From positions 186,001-250,000 of the forward strand of contig JBBHKE010002671.1 in assembly GCA_037447655.1 (NCBI GenBank): DNA of 64,000 nt. Reading direction: 5' to 3'. The position numbers were made by a program, and so were the translations under genes. The notes below the pieces were generated by a model, which saw only the letters and a list, made by a program, of their open reading frames with translations, was not told the DNA's origin and searched no databases. The stretch comes from Zygnema cylindricum (lineage: Eukaryota > Streptophyta > Zygnematophyceae > Zygnematales > Zygnemataceae). Of this stretch, positions 50,801 to 63,554 are shown piece by piece (positions within the stretch are counted from its first letter, which is position 1; the number at the start of each line of letters is the position of its first letter).

Positions 50801-53800
50801 GTATGATAATTAGGGTTATTCCCAAGACGCGTTTATACAAGAACCTTGCTTATTTCTCCTCCTGTCTCTCTCTTCTTCTGCTCGGAATTAGGATCGTTTC
50901 TAACCTGCACTAATGCAACAACCTCACCTACTTTTCTCCCTCTCTCTTTCTGCTTCTGGTCGTACAATAATTGGGGTTATTCCCCACCTCCTTGCCAACA
51001 TCCTTACTTATTTTTCTTCTTCCCTTCTCCTTCTTCTTCTGCTCTTACAATAATTAGGGTTATTTCCAACCCGCGTAATGCAACAACCTCCTTCCCAACA
51101 ACAGCAACAACAACAGCAGCAGCAGCAGCAGCAGCAGCAGTTGCCTCAAAGTGGGCAGCCCCAGCAGCAGCCTCAGCCTCAGATTCAGGGCCAGGCTCAA
51201 GGGCAGTCTCAGTCTCAGCCGCAGCATCAGCACCAAGTGCAGCACCAGCCTCAGCCTCAGCAACAGGTCAGACGACTTTCTGTTTCTCATGCTGTTGAGA
51301 AAAGTTTCTCCAACTCTTTTGAGACAACCTTCTCATGCTCTTACGACAACTTGTTCTTAAAATAACTTTTTTATGCTTCTCAAACAAATTTTTTATGCTC
51401 TTGACACAGCCTTACTACGCTTTTTTGACATGGTTCTGATGATGTTAGGACGAGTTTCCCATTCTGTGAAGAAGAGTTTCTGACTCTCTTGAGACATTCT
51501 TTTTTGACGTTCGTAAATACAGACATATTGCGTGCATGTCCCAGTTTAGTTGGTTTTTTTTCTTTCGAGATTGGGTACAAAATTAAATTACATTTTCCTC
51601 TCCATCTGTCATGCTGTCCTGCGTCTTTGTAACTTGTGCCTGTCTTGCTCTTGTCCTGTTGTCCCTTATCCCCTTGTTTGTTCTCTTCTCTCTTTATTGT
51701 CGGTGCTTGACTAACTTTTTCCTGTTTTTTTCTCTCTCTTTCCCCCTCCTCTCTCTCTCTCTGTATATACAGCCCGTGTGGCAGCAGCCTGTGCCTCAGA
51801 CCATGATGCCCCCCCTAATGGCGCCCCCCCCGGCCGTCCCACCTCCAGCTACATGCGATTGGTCGGAACACACCTCTCCTGAGGGCCACAAGTACTACTA
51901 CAACAGTGTTACAACAGAAAGCAGGGTCAGTTTGAGCCGGAAGGCTGGTACACTGAATCGCTATTAGCTTTAATAACACTAATTCAGTGCCGGTTTTTTT
52001 TTGCCCTCCATATACAAAATAACATTAGTAGTACTTATTGAATTTTTCTTAACGTGTTGTTCACAATCGTCCACAGCAATTGCACCGTCATATAAAATTG
52101 TTAACACTAAAACAGTGCTCATACTAATTTTGCCTAAATGCTAATGACGTTTCACAGTATGGTTTCCTAAGGCCACTATTATTAATAGACTTGAAAAAAA
52201 AAATCGATTAGAAAAGTGTAGATCTTTCTTTATTGGAAGAATTGAAAATGTAAAGTTACTGGCATGTGTCAAGCATTCGAAAGAGCTTAATGTGTTGGTG
52301 GCCACTGTCTTAAGTGTCTTTTATATTAAGTACATTTGAATGTACGTCTGACCTGGATATTTTTAGATTCTTTTATTCCTAGCATGGAGTTTAAAACAGA
52401 CAGTTGAGGACAAGATGTGCAATACAGTGGGAAAAATTTGAATTTGAACTGCAGTGCGAAAAATAAACGGAGTTGCGATGGAATATTTGGGAACACTTAG
52501 GAATATTGAGGGAATACTGAGGCTGAGTAATCAGAAAAGCTTTTATAAATGTCTTTGAATTTTAAATAGTTATGCCTGACAGGAAAAGCCAGCTGAGCTG
52601 AAAACGAGCAACACTGAGACTGGGTAATCAGGAAACACGTTACATATATCTCTAAGGACAACCAGATTAAAATTCGGTGGGAAACCTTGCAGAGCGGGAA
52701 ATAACAGAAAATTAATCAGAAAAGTATTCACGAAATTCTTTAAATTTCAAATCAGACGTGCTTGAATTTTGGGAAAACCCTGCAAAGCGGAAATGGGTAG
52801 AAATGTAATCAGAAGAAAAAGTACAAATGTCTTTGGATCTCAAACAAATGTGTTTGATTTTTTGAATGCAGTGGGAAAAACCCGTGGAGCTGACAGCTTT
52901 TGAAGCTCCTCAACAGCAGCCGCCGCCACCACAGCAGCAACCGCAGCAGCAATCCCAGCAGCAATCCCAGCAGCAATCCCAGCAGCAGCAACCTCAGTCT
53001 ACTGTCACTTCCCTCGGAACTCCGGTGTGTAAACCATTCACTTAATCTCGTAGACTTTCACATGAACTCTTTGTGCGTAAAACCATTCGCTTAATCTCTT
53101 TGGATACTGTCTATTCCCTCGGAACTCCTTTGTGTAAGCCATTCACTTAAAGCCTGTCTGCTGTGACCTTGGGATTCCCGTACGTAAAACCATTCACTTT
53201 AATCTCTGGGGAAAATTCGTTATTTTCAGATTTCTATTTTCTCAGTTTGTTTATCTGCAGTCCCTGCCATTAAATTTTGCTTTGTCCATCTGCAGTCCCT
53301 GCCATTATATTTCTCATGTCTGCAATGAGTACTCTTTTAACTGTTGGGGTTGGCAACTGTCTGTGAAATGTTCAATTTAATGGGTTGATTTCGTAGTCAG
53401 CAATAATAAGCGTGTTTTGTATGTTAGAATGGCAGGTGTTTCTGTATGTAAAATTGTACATGTCCACTTTTGGTTTTTTACTTGATTACCGAAGTTGTTA
53501 TTTCTTCTTATGGAGTTTTGGGATCATCATTTAATATGTTCAATGCTCAACTTTTTTGCATGTTCAATGAAGTCCTTGCATGATAACGTACTTTGTCGAA
53601 GACCTTGTCAGAGCAAAATGTAGGATTCAAAGTTTATAAAAACGAGAAGTAAATTCACGCACTGCTGTTTGAAAAGATTGGAGGTTGAACCTTCTTCTGG
53701 GGTTCTTTAATATACTTTTGTCTTAGTGCATGTCCCCAGGTTGATAATTTTTTATGTTTCTTTATTTTCCTGATGACAAACATTTCATTTGGTTTTATTA

Positions 53801-53969
53801 TCGTCTCTTTAATTTCGTGATCACAAACCTTTCCCTTAGGTTTCATTTTTGTTTCTTTGAATTTTTCTGATGAACCTTTTTTTTTTTTGGTTGAGGGCTT
53901 TTTGGTTTCTAGCAATATGGAGGTCAACCCATGACAGCTCCTCAGTCCTCTGTGCAGGTAAATTGTAGC

Positions 53970-54014
<45 letters not shown>

Positions 54015-54840
54015 ATCTTTCCCCCCCTGTTCCTCTCTCCCTCTTTCTCCCCTCCCTCTCTCTCTCTCTCTGTTTTTTGTAAACTATCAGTGGTCTTTTT
54101 TCCTGTTTCTATTTGTGTGTGTGAGTGTGTGTGTTTGTTTTTGTTTATGATTGTCCGTGATTTTAAATTTAAAAGCACATTTAAATTCTTTTTTGGAGTT
54201 TTCAGCATAGTTCGTTCAAATGGCTCCTCTAGTGGTTTTTCTTTTCTGGTTTTTTTTTTCTCTTCAAAGTTGAATTTCTCTATATTGTCCTCTTCCAATA
54301 GTTTTCGAAAATAGGAGGAAGGTGAAAGAGAGGGATTAGTTCTTGGCTGTTACTTTTTGCAGGGAGTTGTCTATCAGCAGCAACCATCAGTGGGTACAAT
54401 GCAGACAATTCCTATGCAGCAGCAAGTCCAGGTGAGGCTCATCTTTACAAAGTTGTTTTACATACTTTTCCTTCCCTTTTGTACTGTGTTTCCCCTGTTT
54501 ATTATAATTTTCCATTCCAATTTTGTTTTAATGATGTTAAGTCTTTTTTATTGATCGTGTAGTTTGGGCTGGACTAAAAGTAGTATGGATTGGAAAATAG
54601 TCTTTTATAGTTCATTCTAACCCCGAAATTGGTACAAATGCCCTCCTTTATTTTGATTTAATATGCAACATTTTTTAATACATGGCTTAACTGGGGTTCT
54701 AGCAAATGCGCTGCTTTACTGATAATACGTTAATTTTTGCTAGTGTTCCTGGGTTGGGTTGAGTCAGAGTTTTTATTTTCCTTCTTCTTCACGTTATAGT
54801 GTTGTGAATCTGTTATAGAAACAAACATTCTTCCTGAACT

Positions 54841-54872
<32 letters not shown>

Positions 54873-55681
54873 GTTGTGTTGTGTCTTTTGTCTTTGTTGC
54901 TTTTATTTGTTTGTTTGTTTGTACGTTTCTTTGTTTGTTTCTTCCGGCTCTTTGGTCAGTTGGTTTATTTGTTCATTCGTTCGTTTGTTTGTTTCTGACT
55001 TTTTGTGAATATTGTTCAGTTTTAGTGATTATTTTGATCCGTTGGCTTCCTAAATAAAATATCACAGTTTCCTCGTCTCACAAATTATTCTATCTGTCCG
55101 ATTTATTGGCTTTAGGAATCTATTGCACACTGTTCATACTCCCTACTCTGCATTAAAAAAAAAATGTATTTTTGAATGATGAATGGTTTTCTCTTCCCCC
55201 CTATCCCTTTCCCCTCAAGCCTTTTTTTTCTGGTTGGAGTTTTCAGGGTAGTGCTCCGGTTACATCTTGGGGATGGAACGGAATGGCTTCTCAAGGAAGT
55301 ATGGGTAAGTTTACTTCTCCTTTTAGTTTTTGTTCTCCTTTCTGTTAAGCACCTTTGAAGACGTGTTTTCACTGGTCCTTTTTTCATTTTATTTGTTAAA
55401 CTAAACATTTTCCATCTCCGCCCCAACCAACTCCCACCACAAACCCACCATCACCCATGTCCCCACCAACCACAAGAGAGAGGAAAGCACCTAAGGATTC
55501 TAGAAAAGATGAGAAACAAAAAAGAAATCTTGTAATCTAGGCACTTTTTTAGAGGCAAAAGAACTGGACGGAGTTAGTGCATAGTGTTTTACTGCAGGTT
55601 GGATGGTTTTTCTTTTTTGTTTCAGGTTCCAGGCACTGGCAGAGGCTTTTTGTCACTTTTTCTGGATTCACTAAAACATAA
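41885..55681 (+). CDS. FCA-like RNA-binding protein (2 RRM + WW)
   Basis: A homologue of plant FCA, a nuclear RNA-binding protein that promotes proximal 3'-end processing of target transcripts and, in Arabidopsis, represses FLC. Exons: 41885-42038, 43343-43452, 43894-43972, 44917-44999, 45192-45243, 45447-45523, 45847-45913, 46300-46379, 46691-46755, 47306-47365, 48217-48382, 49447-49553, 49937-50033, about 51105-51266, 51773-51925, 52872-53024, 53913-53957, 54363-54431, 55247-55304 and probably 55626-55681. Phases agree throughout: about 630 residues, against 747 in Arabidopsis. A Gly-rich N-terminus leads to RRM1 (RNP2 LFVGSV, RNP1 RGCCFVKY) and RRM2 (LFVGSL, RGCAFVKF), then VRFADPKRPRAGE, a Gly/Pro/Met-rich linker, poly-Gln, and a WW domain (WSEHTSPEGHKYYYN, then WEKP in the next exon). 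The spacing KLFVGS-GERERLG-KLFVGSLNK is the FCA signature and sets it apart from CELF proteins. The start is ATG 41885; a frame-extending TTG at 41870 was not used. The exon 14 acceptor lies in CAG repeats, and the last exon is tentative. Confidence 0.88.
42905..43240. repeat. GA-rich homopurine tract in FCA-like intron 1
   Basis: About 330 bases of GGGAGA variants on the coding strand, ending about 100 bases before exon 2. Confidence 0.8.
50805..51085. repeat. four-copy ~80-bp tandem repeat ending at the poly-Gln exon
   Basis: Four diverged units each contain AATTAGGGTTATTCC (or a variant), a segment like ACGCGTTTATAC or CACTAATGCAACAACCTC, and a CT-rich run ending in TTCTGCTC. They fill the end of FCA-like intron 13. 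The last unit carries GCAACAACCTCC and runs directly into the Gln codons of exon 14. Confidence 0.7.
51078..51180 (+). repeat. CAG/CAA repeat coding for poly-Gln in the FCA-like gene
   Basis: CAACAG/CAGCAG triplets at 51097-51140 encode at least 13 glutamines. Several CAG triplets could each serve as the exon 14 acceptor in the same phase, so the Gln number may vary by splicing as well as by length. Confidence 0.7.
51951..52157. mobile_element. TA-flanked MITE in FCA-like intron 15
   Basis: About 207 bp between TA dinucleotides (51949-51950, 52158-52159). Left end CACTGAATCGCTATTAGC; right end, inverted, CTGTGAAACGTCATTAGC. It begins only 25 bases after the last base of the exon holding most of the WW domain. 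Confidence 0.65.
53975..54072. repeat. CT-rich microsatellite after FCA-like exon 17
   Basis: About 18 CT dinucleotides followed by CCCTCTTTC-type sequence begin about 20 bases downstream of the exon 17 donor. Confidence 0.8.
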
Positions 55682-56660
55682 ACCCTGTCAGAGAATTTCA
55701 CATTTTGTCTTTTAGTTGTCTATTGGATGTTTTCATGGAGTGACTTTCAGTGCTCGTCTCATGTCTCCTTTATAAGCCCAATTTCTTGCCTTTCCTACTC
55801 TCCCCCTCTCTCTCTCTCTCCCCCCCCCTCTCTCTCCCTCTATTTCTCTCCTCCCTCTCTCTCTTGACTTTTTACTTTTTTTGTCTTTAGCGCTTCCAGG
55901 TCCAAGAGAGCATAGAATATTTGTTTCGTTCCGTTTCTTTTTTTTTTAAACTTCGCTGGGTTCAAAGAAGGTTGGGTGTAGGAACACAAAAAATCGCGGG
56001 TCAAAAAAAAAATAGTTTTTAAGATCTCTGAGAGAGTCATCAGGAATGACCAAAACAGCCGTGGTTTGGCCTTTTTGGGGTCGAAGGAGCGAGAGGGAGA
56101 GATTATAGAGTAAGACTTTCAGTTTTAATTGAATGTGGAAAAAAAGGGGAAACATGTTTTGAGTGAATGGTTTGTGTCCTATAGTCCTGTACTGTCCCTC
56201 GAATATGATTACACCAGACAATGTTTGATCCTTTCAGTTTGTGTGGATCGGTGAATGCGTTTTTTTTTGCTTGTGATTTGTGGGTTTTGGGAGGCCTTTT
56301 AAAGTGTTGGTTATGTGTTTTCTAAGATTTTTTTGGTTTCGGGTTTTTATTGGATCGAGTGGGTGACATTTGTCGCAGTTTGGAATGGTCATTTTGTGGT
56401 TCTCTACAAGATGGAAAAAGTAATGAATGTGAATCGAAATATGCGCAATTGTAAACTTTTTGGGTTAGATGGAGAGAAAAAGGAAAAGGCAAAAGGAGAA
56501 ATGGCATAAGACGCTTAATGTAACAGATGATAAAAGAATCTTTCAAAAAGAAAATGGAAACAGAAAAAGGTGATAAATAAAAAAGTACTGGTGGGGAATA
56601 GGGATGTATACATCAGAGTTTGATGTAGTATTGGGAGTAGACTGTTATCATAGTTATTTA
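55682..56660. other. spacer downstream of the FCA-like gene
   Basis: T-rich sequence with a CT tract (55798-55865). It may contain the FCA-like 3' UTR or, if the tentative last exon is wrong, the true last exon. No other feature was seen. Confidence 0.4.
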
Positions 56661-57845
<1,185 letters not shown>

Positions 57846-57915
57846 TTATTGCAATGCTTCATCTCGAAGGCAATTTGGTATGATGGGTGCCTAACCTGCC
57901 ACATTTGATCACTTA

Positions 57916-58105
57916 CTGTTAACGCTATTAGTCAAGCTTTTTTCGCCACTTAAAACAGCTTTTCTCTTGGCACACTTGTCAGACTGTCAATCCAATGGCT
58001 GCTACTGAAAGATAAGATTCTCACCTTCCTATTGGCGGTCTCCGATTGGCAATCTGAGTAGTGAGCACGGAGAAAAAAATTTAACACTAATAATGATTAG
58101 CGGTG
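57916..58105. mobile_element. TA-flanked MITE, family A copy 3
   Basis: A 190-bp element between TA dinucleotides. The right end, inverted, is CACCGCTAATCATTATTAG; the left end is degraded apart from CGCTATTAG. Internal TTTTTTCGCCACTTAAAACA and CTTTTCTC match the copy at 7488. Confidence 0.7.
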
Positions 58106-59962
58106 TACTGTGACATTGAAACGTATTCTCAAAGATGTCTTGACTCAGAATTTTAGGAGCAATCTCAGCTTAGCACGGTCAATCTTGGGAATTAGTCCCA
58201 TTTTGGGTGTTTTCCGTTTACTTGCCATCTTTTCGTGTTTTCGTTGCTTTTGCCTTCGTTTTTGTTTCTTCCCCCGACATGTAATTTTTCAGTTTTTGCC
58301 TGCTACTTCCTTTTGTTCCCATGGACTCAGATGGTTTACCGTCGCACTTTTTAATAAAGTCAGCACTTTTTTTTTTTGTTTTTTGGGTTGATTAAAAAGA
58401 TGAAAATCACAGTTCAAAAATGATTTATGGTTGTAAGTCAATCGACTTGCATTTCTTGGTGATAACAAGTCATCAATTCTCGCTTTTTACTTAAAACTGT
58501 ACTTAACTTTTATTGGACAACCGAACCTGGTGTCGATTTGAAGCGTCCGTGAATTTCTGGTGTTCACAATTCGCGATCAAACATTCTATAAGGAAAACAA
58601 TTGAACGTCCTTTTTTTCCCCATGTCCATTTGAAAACACATGAGGAAATTAGGACCCAAAAATATTAAGGCATTGTAGGATCGCGCCACCTAGCTTTATT
58701 GATGGGTGGGGGGAGAAGGCCAATACGGGTAGTGTTGACTTTGAGGAGGTAGTTGAAGATCTGGATTGTGATTGGGCGAGGCATCCTCCTTGCTAGCTTA
58801 GAAAAGCAATTTATTATAAATGGAGAGAACTTGACGTCGCCTAAGGTTGAGAACTGTAAGTGATATTATGGTACGGTCAACGGGACCATAGTTGGTCAAC
58901 CATTAGTAACGTTTGACTTTAAAGGAGTTTACTAATTTAGGGTAGTATGGGGGAGAGGCTGAGACAAGTCACGTTATGGATTTGAGAAGTACTCTTTTTA
59001 AGGGTGAGATCGCTACTGTAGCTCGCAAGCTTGACCACGTGGACCCAAGGTGGAGGATCGTACGGCGGATTTAGGCTATGTGGGACTCGTGGGGAGAGCC
59101 TTTTGGTGAGGTTCGAGTGTCAGGTATAAGGTTGTACTGAAGTGGGACAGGACTATGAGAGATTAATTGGGACTTATTGCTTATTGGTTTGTTAAAATTC
59201 ATATTGGTTTGTTAAGTATCTTAATCAAGAGTCTCTATAAGATTGATATTGTTAAGCCTCAAAAGTCCATACTACTTTTTTTATGTAGTGTACAAGAGGG
59301 CGGGTTCGACTTAGGTGGGTCAAACGAGTTGGCCTCTTGTCTTGCCTCAATGTCAACCCAAAACATTGGATTTAGGTAACCCAGGCATAGGGTTACTTAT
59401 TGCTACGAGAGTTGGTATCATCAAGTGGGAGTAATTAAAATTTTGAATACCATACTTACCCTGGGATGTATGTATGTATGGGGGAACTAATCCCGAGGTT
59501 TGGAAATCTTAATCCGGAATCAAGGAATCTAAACCGGGTCTAAGAACACCTACCGCTTAAAGCTTACAAAAACAGTAAAAAAAACCCTAAATTATGTTTG
59601 CAACACAACTTTGTGTTTGCGTTAACAACAAAAATACTAACGACAAAGTTCATTGTTAACGCACACAGAGAGAGTTAAAAAATACCCTAAATTATGTTTC
59701 TAACACAAATTTGGGTTTGCGCAAACAAAGATATTTGTAAGATATTTGACAAAAAATATTTTTTTGAATTGTTATTGTAAATGCCCTTCCAAGATGGACC
59801 TTTAGGGGAATGATCGCGACAGAGCAACAAACAAAAACGCGACAAATACCTGACGAGTAATAACAGGGTTTTGGGTGTTTTACGTTATTAGGGTTTTTAG
59901 AAGGTTTGTGGGTGTGGTCCGAGATAGCAAGTGGCTGGATATAGAAACCCCCACGAATACTA

Positions 59963-60008
59963 CACCACTGATCGTTATCAACGTTAACACACTAATAACG
60001 ATCAGCGG
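59963..60008. mobile_element. minimal MITE: two ends with almost no interior
   Basis: Only 46 bp between TA dinucleotides: CACCACTGATCGTTATCAACG faces, after a few bases, CACTAATAACGATCAGCGG. It looks like a TA-flanked MITE whose interior has been deleted. Confidence 0.55.
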
Positions 60009-60307
60009 TACAATATCTTTGAGTGGCATTTTAGTGTCCATATTATTAAAACGAAACCAACATTGAGATTTGAATCTTAACACAAAACATAAACACAAGT
60101 CATCCAAAACTCTGAACAACCAGTAGGAATGAAATAATGAATGCATCTCAACCAAAGCAAAACAAATCCGAAGTTGTTTACAATCATGACAAAAGCACAC
60201 GCGTTGCATTGCGTGCGTGCGTGCGTGCTTTAAGAAACACATACTATGTGTTTATCAACCAGCATATGTAAACGCCACCAACAAATACCAAGAATAGATC
60301 AAAAAAA

Positions 60308-60511
60308 GACTATGTACAAAATCAAACTCACTTAAAGGTTTGTCGCTAGTATACAAAAAATCAAACTGACTAAAAGTTTGTTGCTAACCAATGTTCCTAT
60401 AGTAAAACTTTGATATATTGACTATGTACAAAATCAAACTCACTTAAAGGTTTGTCGCTAGTATACAAAAAATCAAACTGACTAAAAGTTTGTTGCTAAC
60501 CAATGTTCCTA
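60308..60511. repeat. 112-bp direct tandem duplication
   Basis: The segment starting GACTATGTACAAAATCAAAC is repeated at an offset of exactly 112 bases (60308 and 60420), nearly identical over at least 92 bases. Each copy itself holds two diverged ATCAAACT-TTTGTCGCTA / ATCAAACT-TTTGTTGCTA half-units. Confidence 0.9.
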
Positions 60512-61433
60512 TCAGCTAAAAGAAAAAAGTAAAACTTTGATATATTTTTGAAGGGCTAAACATCACAACATTGTGATGCATGATTTCCACTATTCTATTC
60601 CCCAATTCAACTTTTTGTCATACTCAATAACTTCTGTTCAAAAAAATACCCAAATTTATTTTTGCTTCCCTCCAAATGACTCCGTACAAGTTCATTGCAA
60701 CAGCTTAAATGCAATTAAATAAATAAAGAACAAGTAACCAAATTAAAGCCGTCTTTTTCCCCAACTCCAAATGTTAGTCGTCTTGTCCTTGGTGCATCTA
60801 ATATTAGAAAGAGGAAAAAAACAACGAAAATCCGCCCAGCTAAATTTACCGAAGGAACTTTATTCGCAAAAATCGCTTCTCGCCTTTTTGCAAGTTTTAA
60901 GGATCATGGTCCAGAAAAACGACCATTAGTGTTTGTCACGTGACATGAAATTTTTTTCCCCTTCTTGCGATATTTTGCAAGATATGATTCTTCTGGTCCA
61001 AAAAAACCATTCATAATTTGCAATGTGACTGAAAACACTCGTCCAATGGTTTTCCACGTCTCGACAGCTTTTTGCGAAAAATTCAGTGTTACTCGACTCT
61101 CCGTACTCTCTTCCTCCGCCTCCCTCCCTCTTCTGCCTCCCTCTCTCTCTCTCTTCTGCCTCTCTCTCTTTCTTTCTCTTCCTCTGGCACACTCTCTCCC
61201 AAGTCACAAATCCTTTCGCCAGAACCTGTATGGAAAGTTCTTCCCCTAAAACCTGAATGCCTAGAAAGAATCCCTCAGGTTCACCGAAACACACACACCC
61301 CTTCATCTTCTATGCACACCCTTTGTGGGAATGTGACTCATGTCACATCTCACACTGGCCAAACCAAGCAAACCCTAAAATAAACGATCCACTGTTTCTA
61401 CACTAAAAAACACATTCGAATTTATTTTTCCTG

Positions 61434-63221
61434 TTATTCACCCCTTTTTCTCCTTTGAGATCGCATCAAATGATCCTCTTCTTGAAGCGCCGCGACACTC
61501 AAAACTGCGAGATGCATTTGTTCTTGCCTTTCTAATGATTGCGCCAGCTGTCGTTCCGGATAAGACGGATTTTTAACGACCCACAAATGTCGCAATTGTC
61601 GACCGTCGGGACCTGTTGCCTCCAAGTACGGAATCACTCCCACGTGCGACTTGTACTCGGGAACGACTTCACTTAAACGAGGTTGTTCCCATGGATGTTT
61701 TTTGAACAGCTTTTCATTCGGTTCACTCCACCACTCGTCTAAAAGCTGCAAAAGAAAAGAAAAAAACACAGTTTTCTGGTTATTTTTTGGTTAGTTTTGT
61801 TAAGAAAATGTCAACAATGGTCTTTTGGATTTGAATGGTCGGATTATGGATTAGGGATAAACGGAAAGTGGTAACTGAAATGGGAAAATCAATGGGAAAA
61901 TATGTGGAAAAGTGCATACAACAAAATACTTAAAAGTGAAAATTGAACAACAATGTTGGACGTTGGAGAAGGAAAATGACATTTTTTCACAATTTAGATT
62001 GTGTGATTAAACATCACATGTTGTAAACAAATTGAAACACAAAAAACAAATTGGACATGACTATAAAACCGAATTTGACATTCAATAACAAAGCAAAATC
62101 TAAAAACAAACTACAGAAAAGCTTCAAAAAAATGTCAAACTCTCATGTCAAATTTCAACATTTCCAGTTCCTTTACCTTATGTGTAAGAGATGAATTCCT
62201 AAAAAGAATCACTCCAGAATTGATAAAATCACATTCTCTGTTGCATGTTGTTGGAGTCGGAAACAACGGGACATCTTTCCCATAGGCATGCTTGGGATCT
62301 CCATTTCTGGGAGCAATTAAAATAAGACCGTCGGATCGATGAGAAGGTAAAAGCATCGAAGTAGCTTTTTTGGGAAGGTGTAACTGACCAGCTTCTTCTA
62401 AGTTGAATTTAAATTTCGTCTCAATCCATGACATGTATCCCTGTACATCGAAAAAAATGGAGGAAAAAGAAGCAAGATTTTTTTGTTTTCTGGTAAGTTT
62501 TTTTGGGAGATTTTACTTTTCGGTTTTCGGTTTTCTTGTCATTTTTGTTTTGATACTTTTATTTGTCATATTTTCCAAACCTTGCAGCCCTTCAACTCGT
62601 CGAAAAAACCCACATTGATTGTAAGAAATAGTGTGGATCTTTCCCATAAACTCCCTCGAAAAAACATATCTCAACCGTAATTAGTGTGGATCTTCTGGTG
62701 ACCACTATTTAGACGGATGACAAAATTATGAAATGAAGTTAATGGCTTATCAGATTTGGAAAAAGGCAGAAATTATCTAATAAAGTCAGTGTTTTTATTG
62801 CAAAAACAGTGAATAAACAGGAAACAATATGATTCACAAGAATCAATCATTGCAGGAAACAGTGACCAATATAAGACAATGATTAAAAGATAATATTGAT
62901 TAACAAATAACATTGGATGGATATTAGTGGTGGCAATACGTGTGGAGAGTGGTAAACAGGAAGAAGTACGTGATTTTATTTTTACGCAAAAAAGTTTAAG
63001 CAGGTGCTAAGTCATAAGCAGCGAGAGCTAACTTAATGCGTCATTTACACGATGAGTTAGTAGCAGTAAACAGTTTAATTAGGTGTATTTACCGGAGTAT
63101 CCAGAAGTCGTAACCAATGTTCAATGGAAAGTTTGTGTTCGTCCATTCGAATATAAACATCGGAATCAACAAAAAGTGCCCACTGGCAACAGCATTTGAG
63201 TTGTTGTTGAATAAAAAGGAC
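61434..63221 (-). CDS. GT-A-type glycosyltransferase, C-terminal part (5' end off window)
   Basis: Three phase-0 exons are visible: 63093-63221, 62177-62440 and 61434-61745, ending in TAA; about 234 residues. WALFVDSDVYIRM carries the D-x-D (D-S-D) box that binds the metal and sugar nucleotide in GT-A enzymes. Further on, CDFINSGVILFRNS and LLDEWWSE form the paired 'NSG' and 'WW' blocks, and HPWEQPRLSEVVPEY is the acceptor-side W-E-Q motif. This arrangement resembles GT34-type (GMA12/MNN10) transferases, which add galactose or xylose in the Golgi, but I cannot fix the family or donor sugar. The basic tail ends in RSQRRKRGE. Exon 1, with any signal anchor, must lie right of the window; nothing in 63222-64000 looks like it. 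Junctions are clean GT-AG sites (acceptors TGCAG, GTACAG, TGCAG). Confidence 0.75.
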
Positions 63222-63554
63222 CTGCAGAAATGGAGAAAAGCAGAGAAAAGATGAGAAAATTGATGAAACAAAAATTAAAAGTTGGGAGAAAAAAAGCAAA
63301 GAGGTAAGGAAATAGAATTAGAACAGCAGAAAATCTTTGACTTCAAAAAAGGCGTCAAGGGTGAAACTTTAAAAGAAGCACAATAGAAAATAAATAAAGG
63401 GCGTCAGTTGACGTCGTTAAAATTCGACAGTTCTTCCAAATGTTTACAAAGAATCACAACCGGAACAAAGACAAAAACGACAAAAGTAACACCTGGACAA
63501 TTTCTGATCTCTACATTTGCATTCAATTTTCAGAACAGAAATAAAGAAAAACTA

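Larger units (their letters stand above)
57846..61433. other. spacer between the hAT-like element and the glycosyltransferase gene
   Basis: Contains MITE remnants and a short tandem duplication, listed separately. GCTACGAGAGTTGGTATCAT at 59405-59424 resembles the methionine-tRNA primer site after an LTR, but neither LTR ends nor protein motifs back it. A CT-rich tract lies at 61095-61200. Confidence 0.45.

Noticed and set aside
41885-55681. CELF/Bruno-type protein instead of FCA
   Set aside because: Two RRMs separated by a GERERLG linker plus a C-terminal WW domain are the FCA arrangement; CELF proteins have a third RRM and no WW.
58664-59424. Possible LTR followed by a methionine-tRNA primer site (TTGGTATCA at 59414)
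   Set aside because: Only nine bases match, the preceding sequence does not end in CA, and no retrotransposon protein follows.
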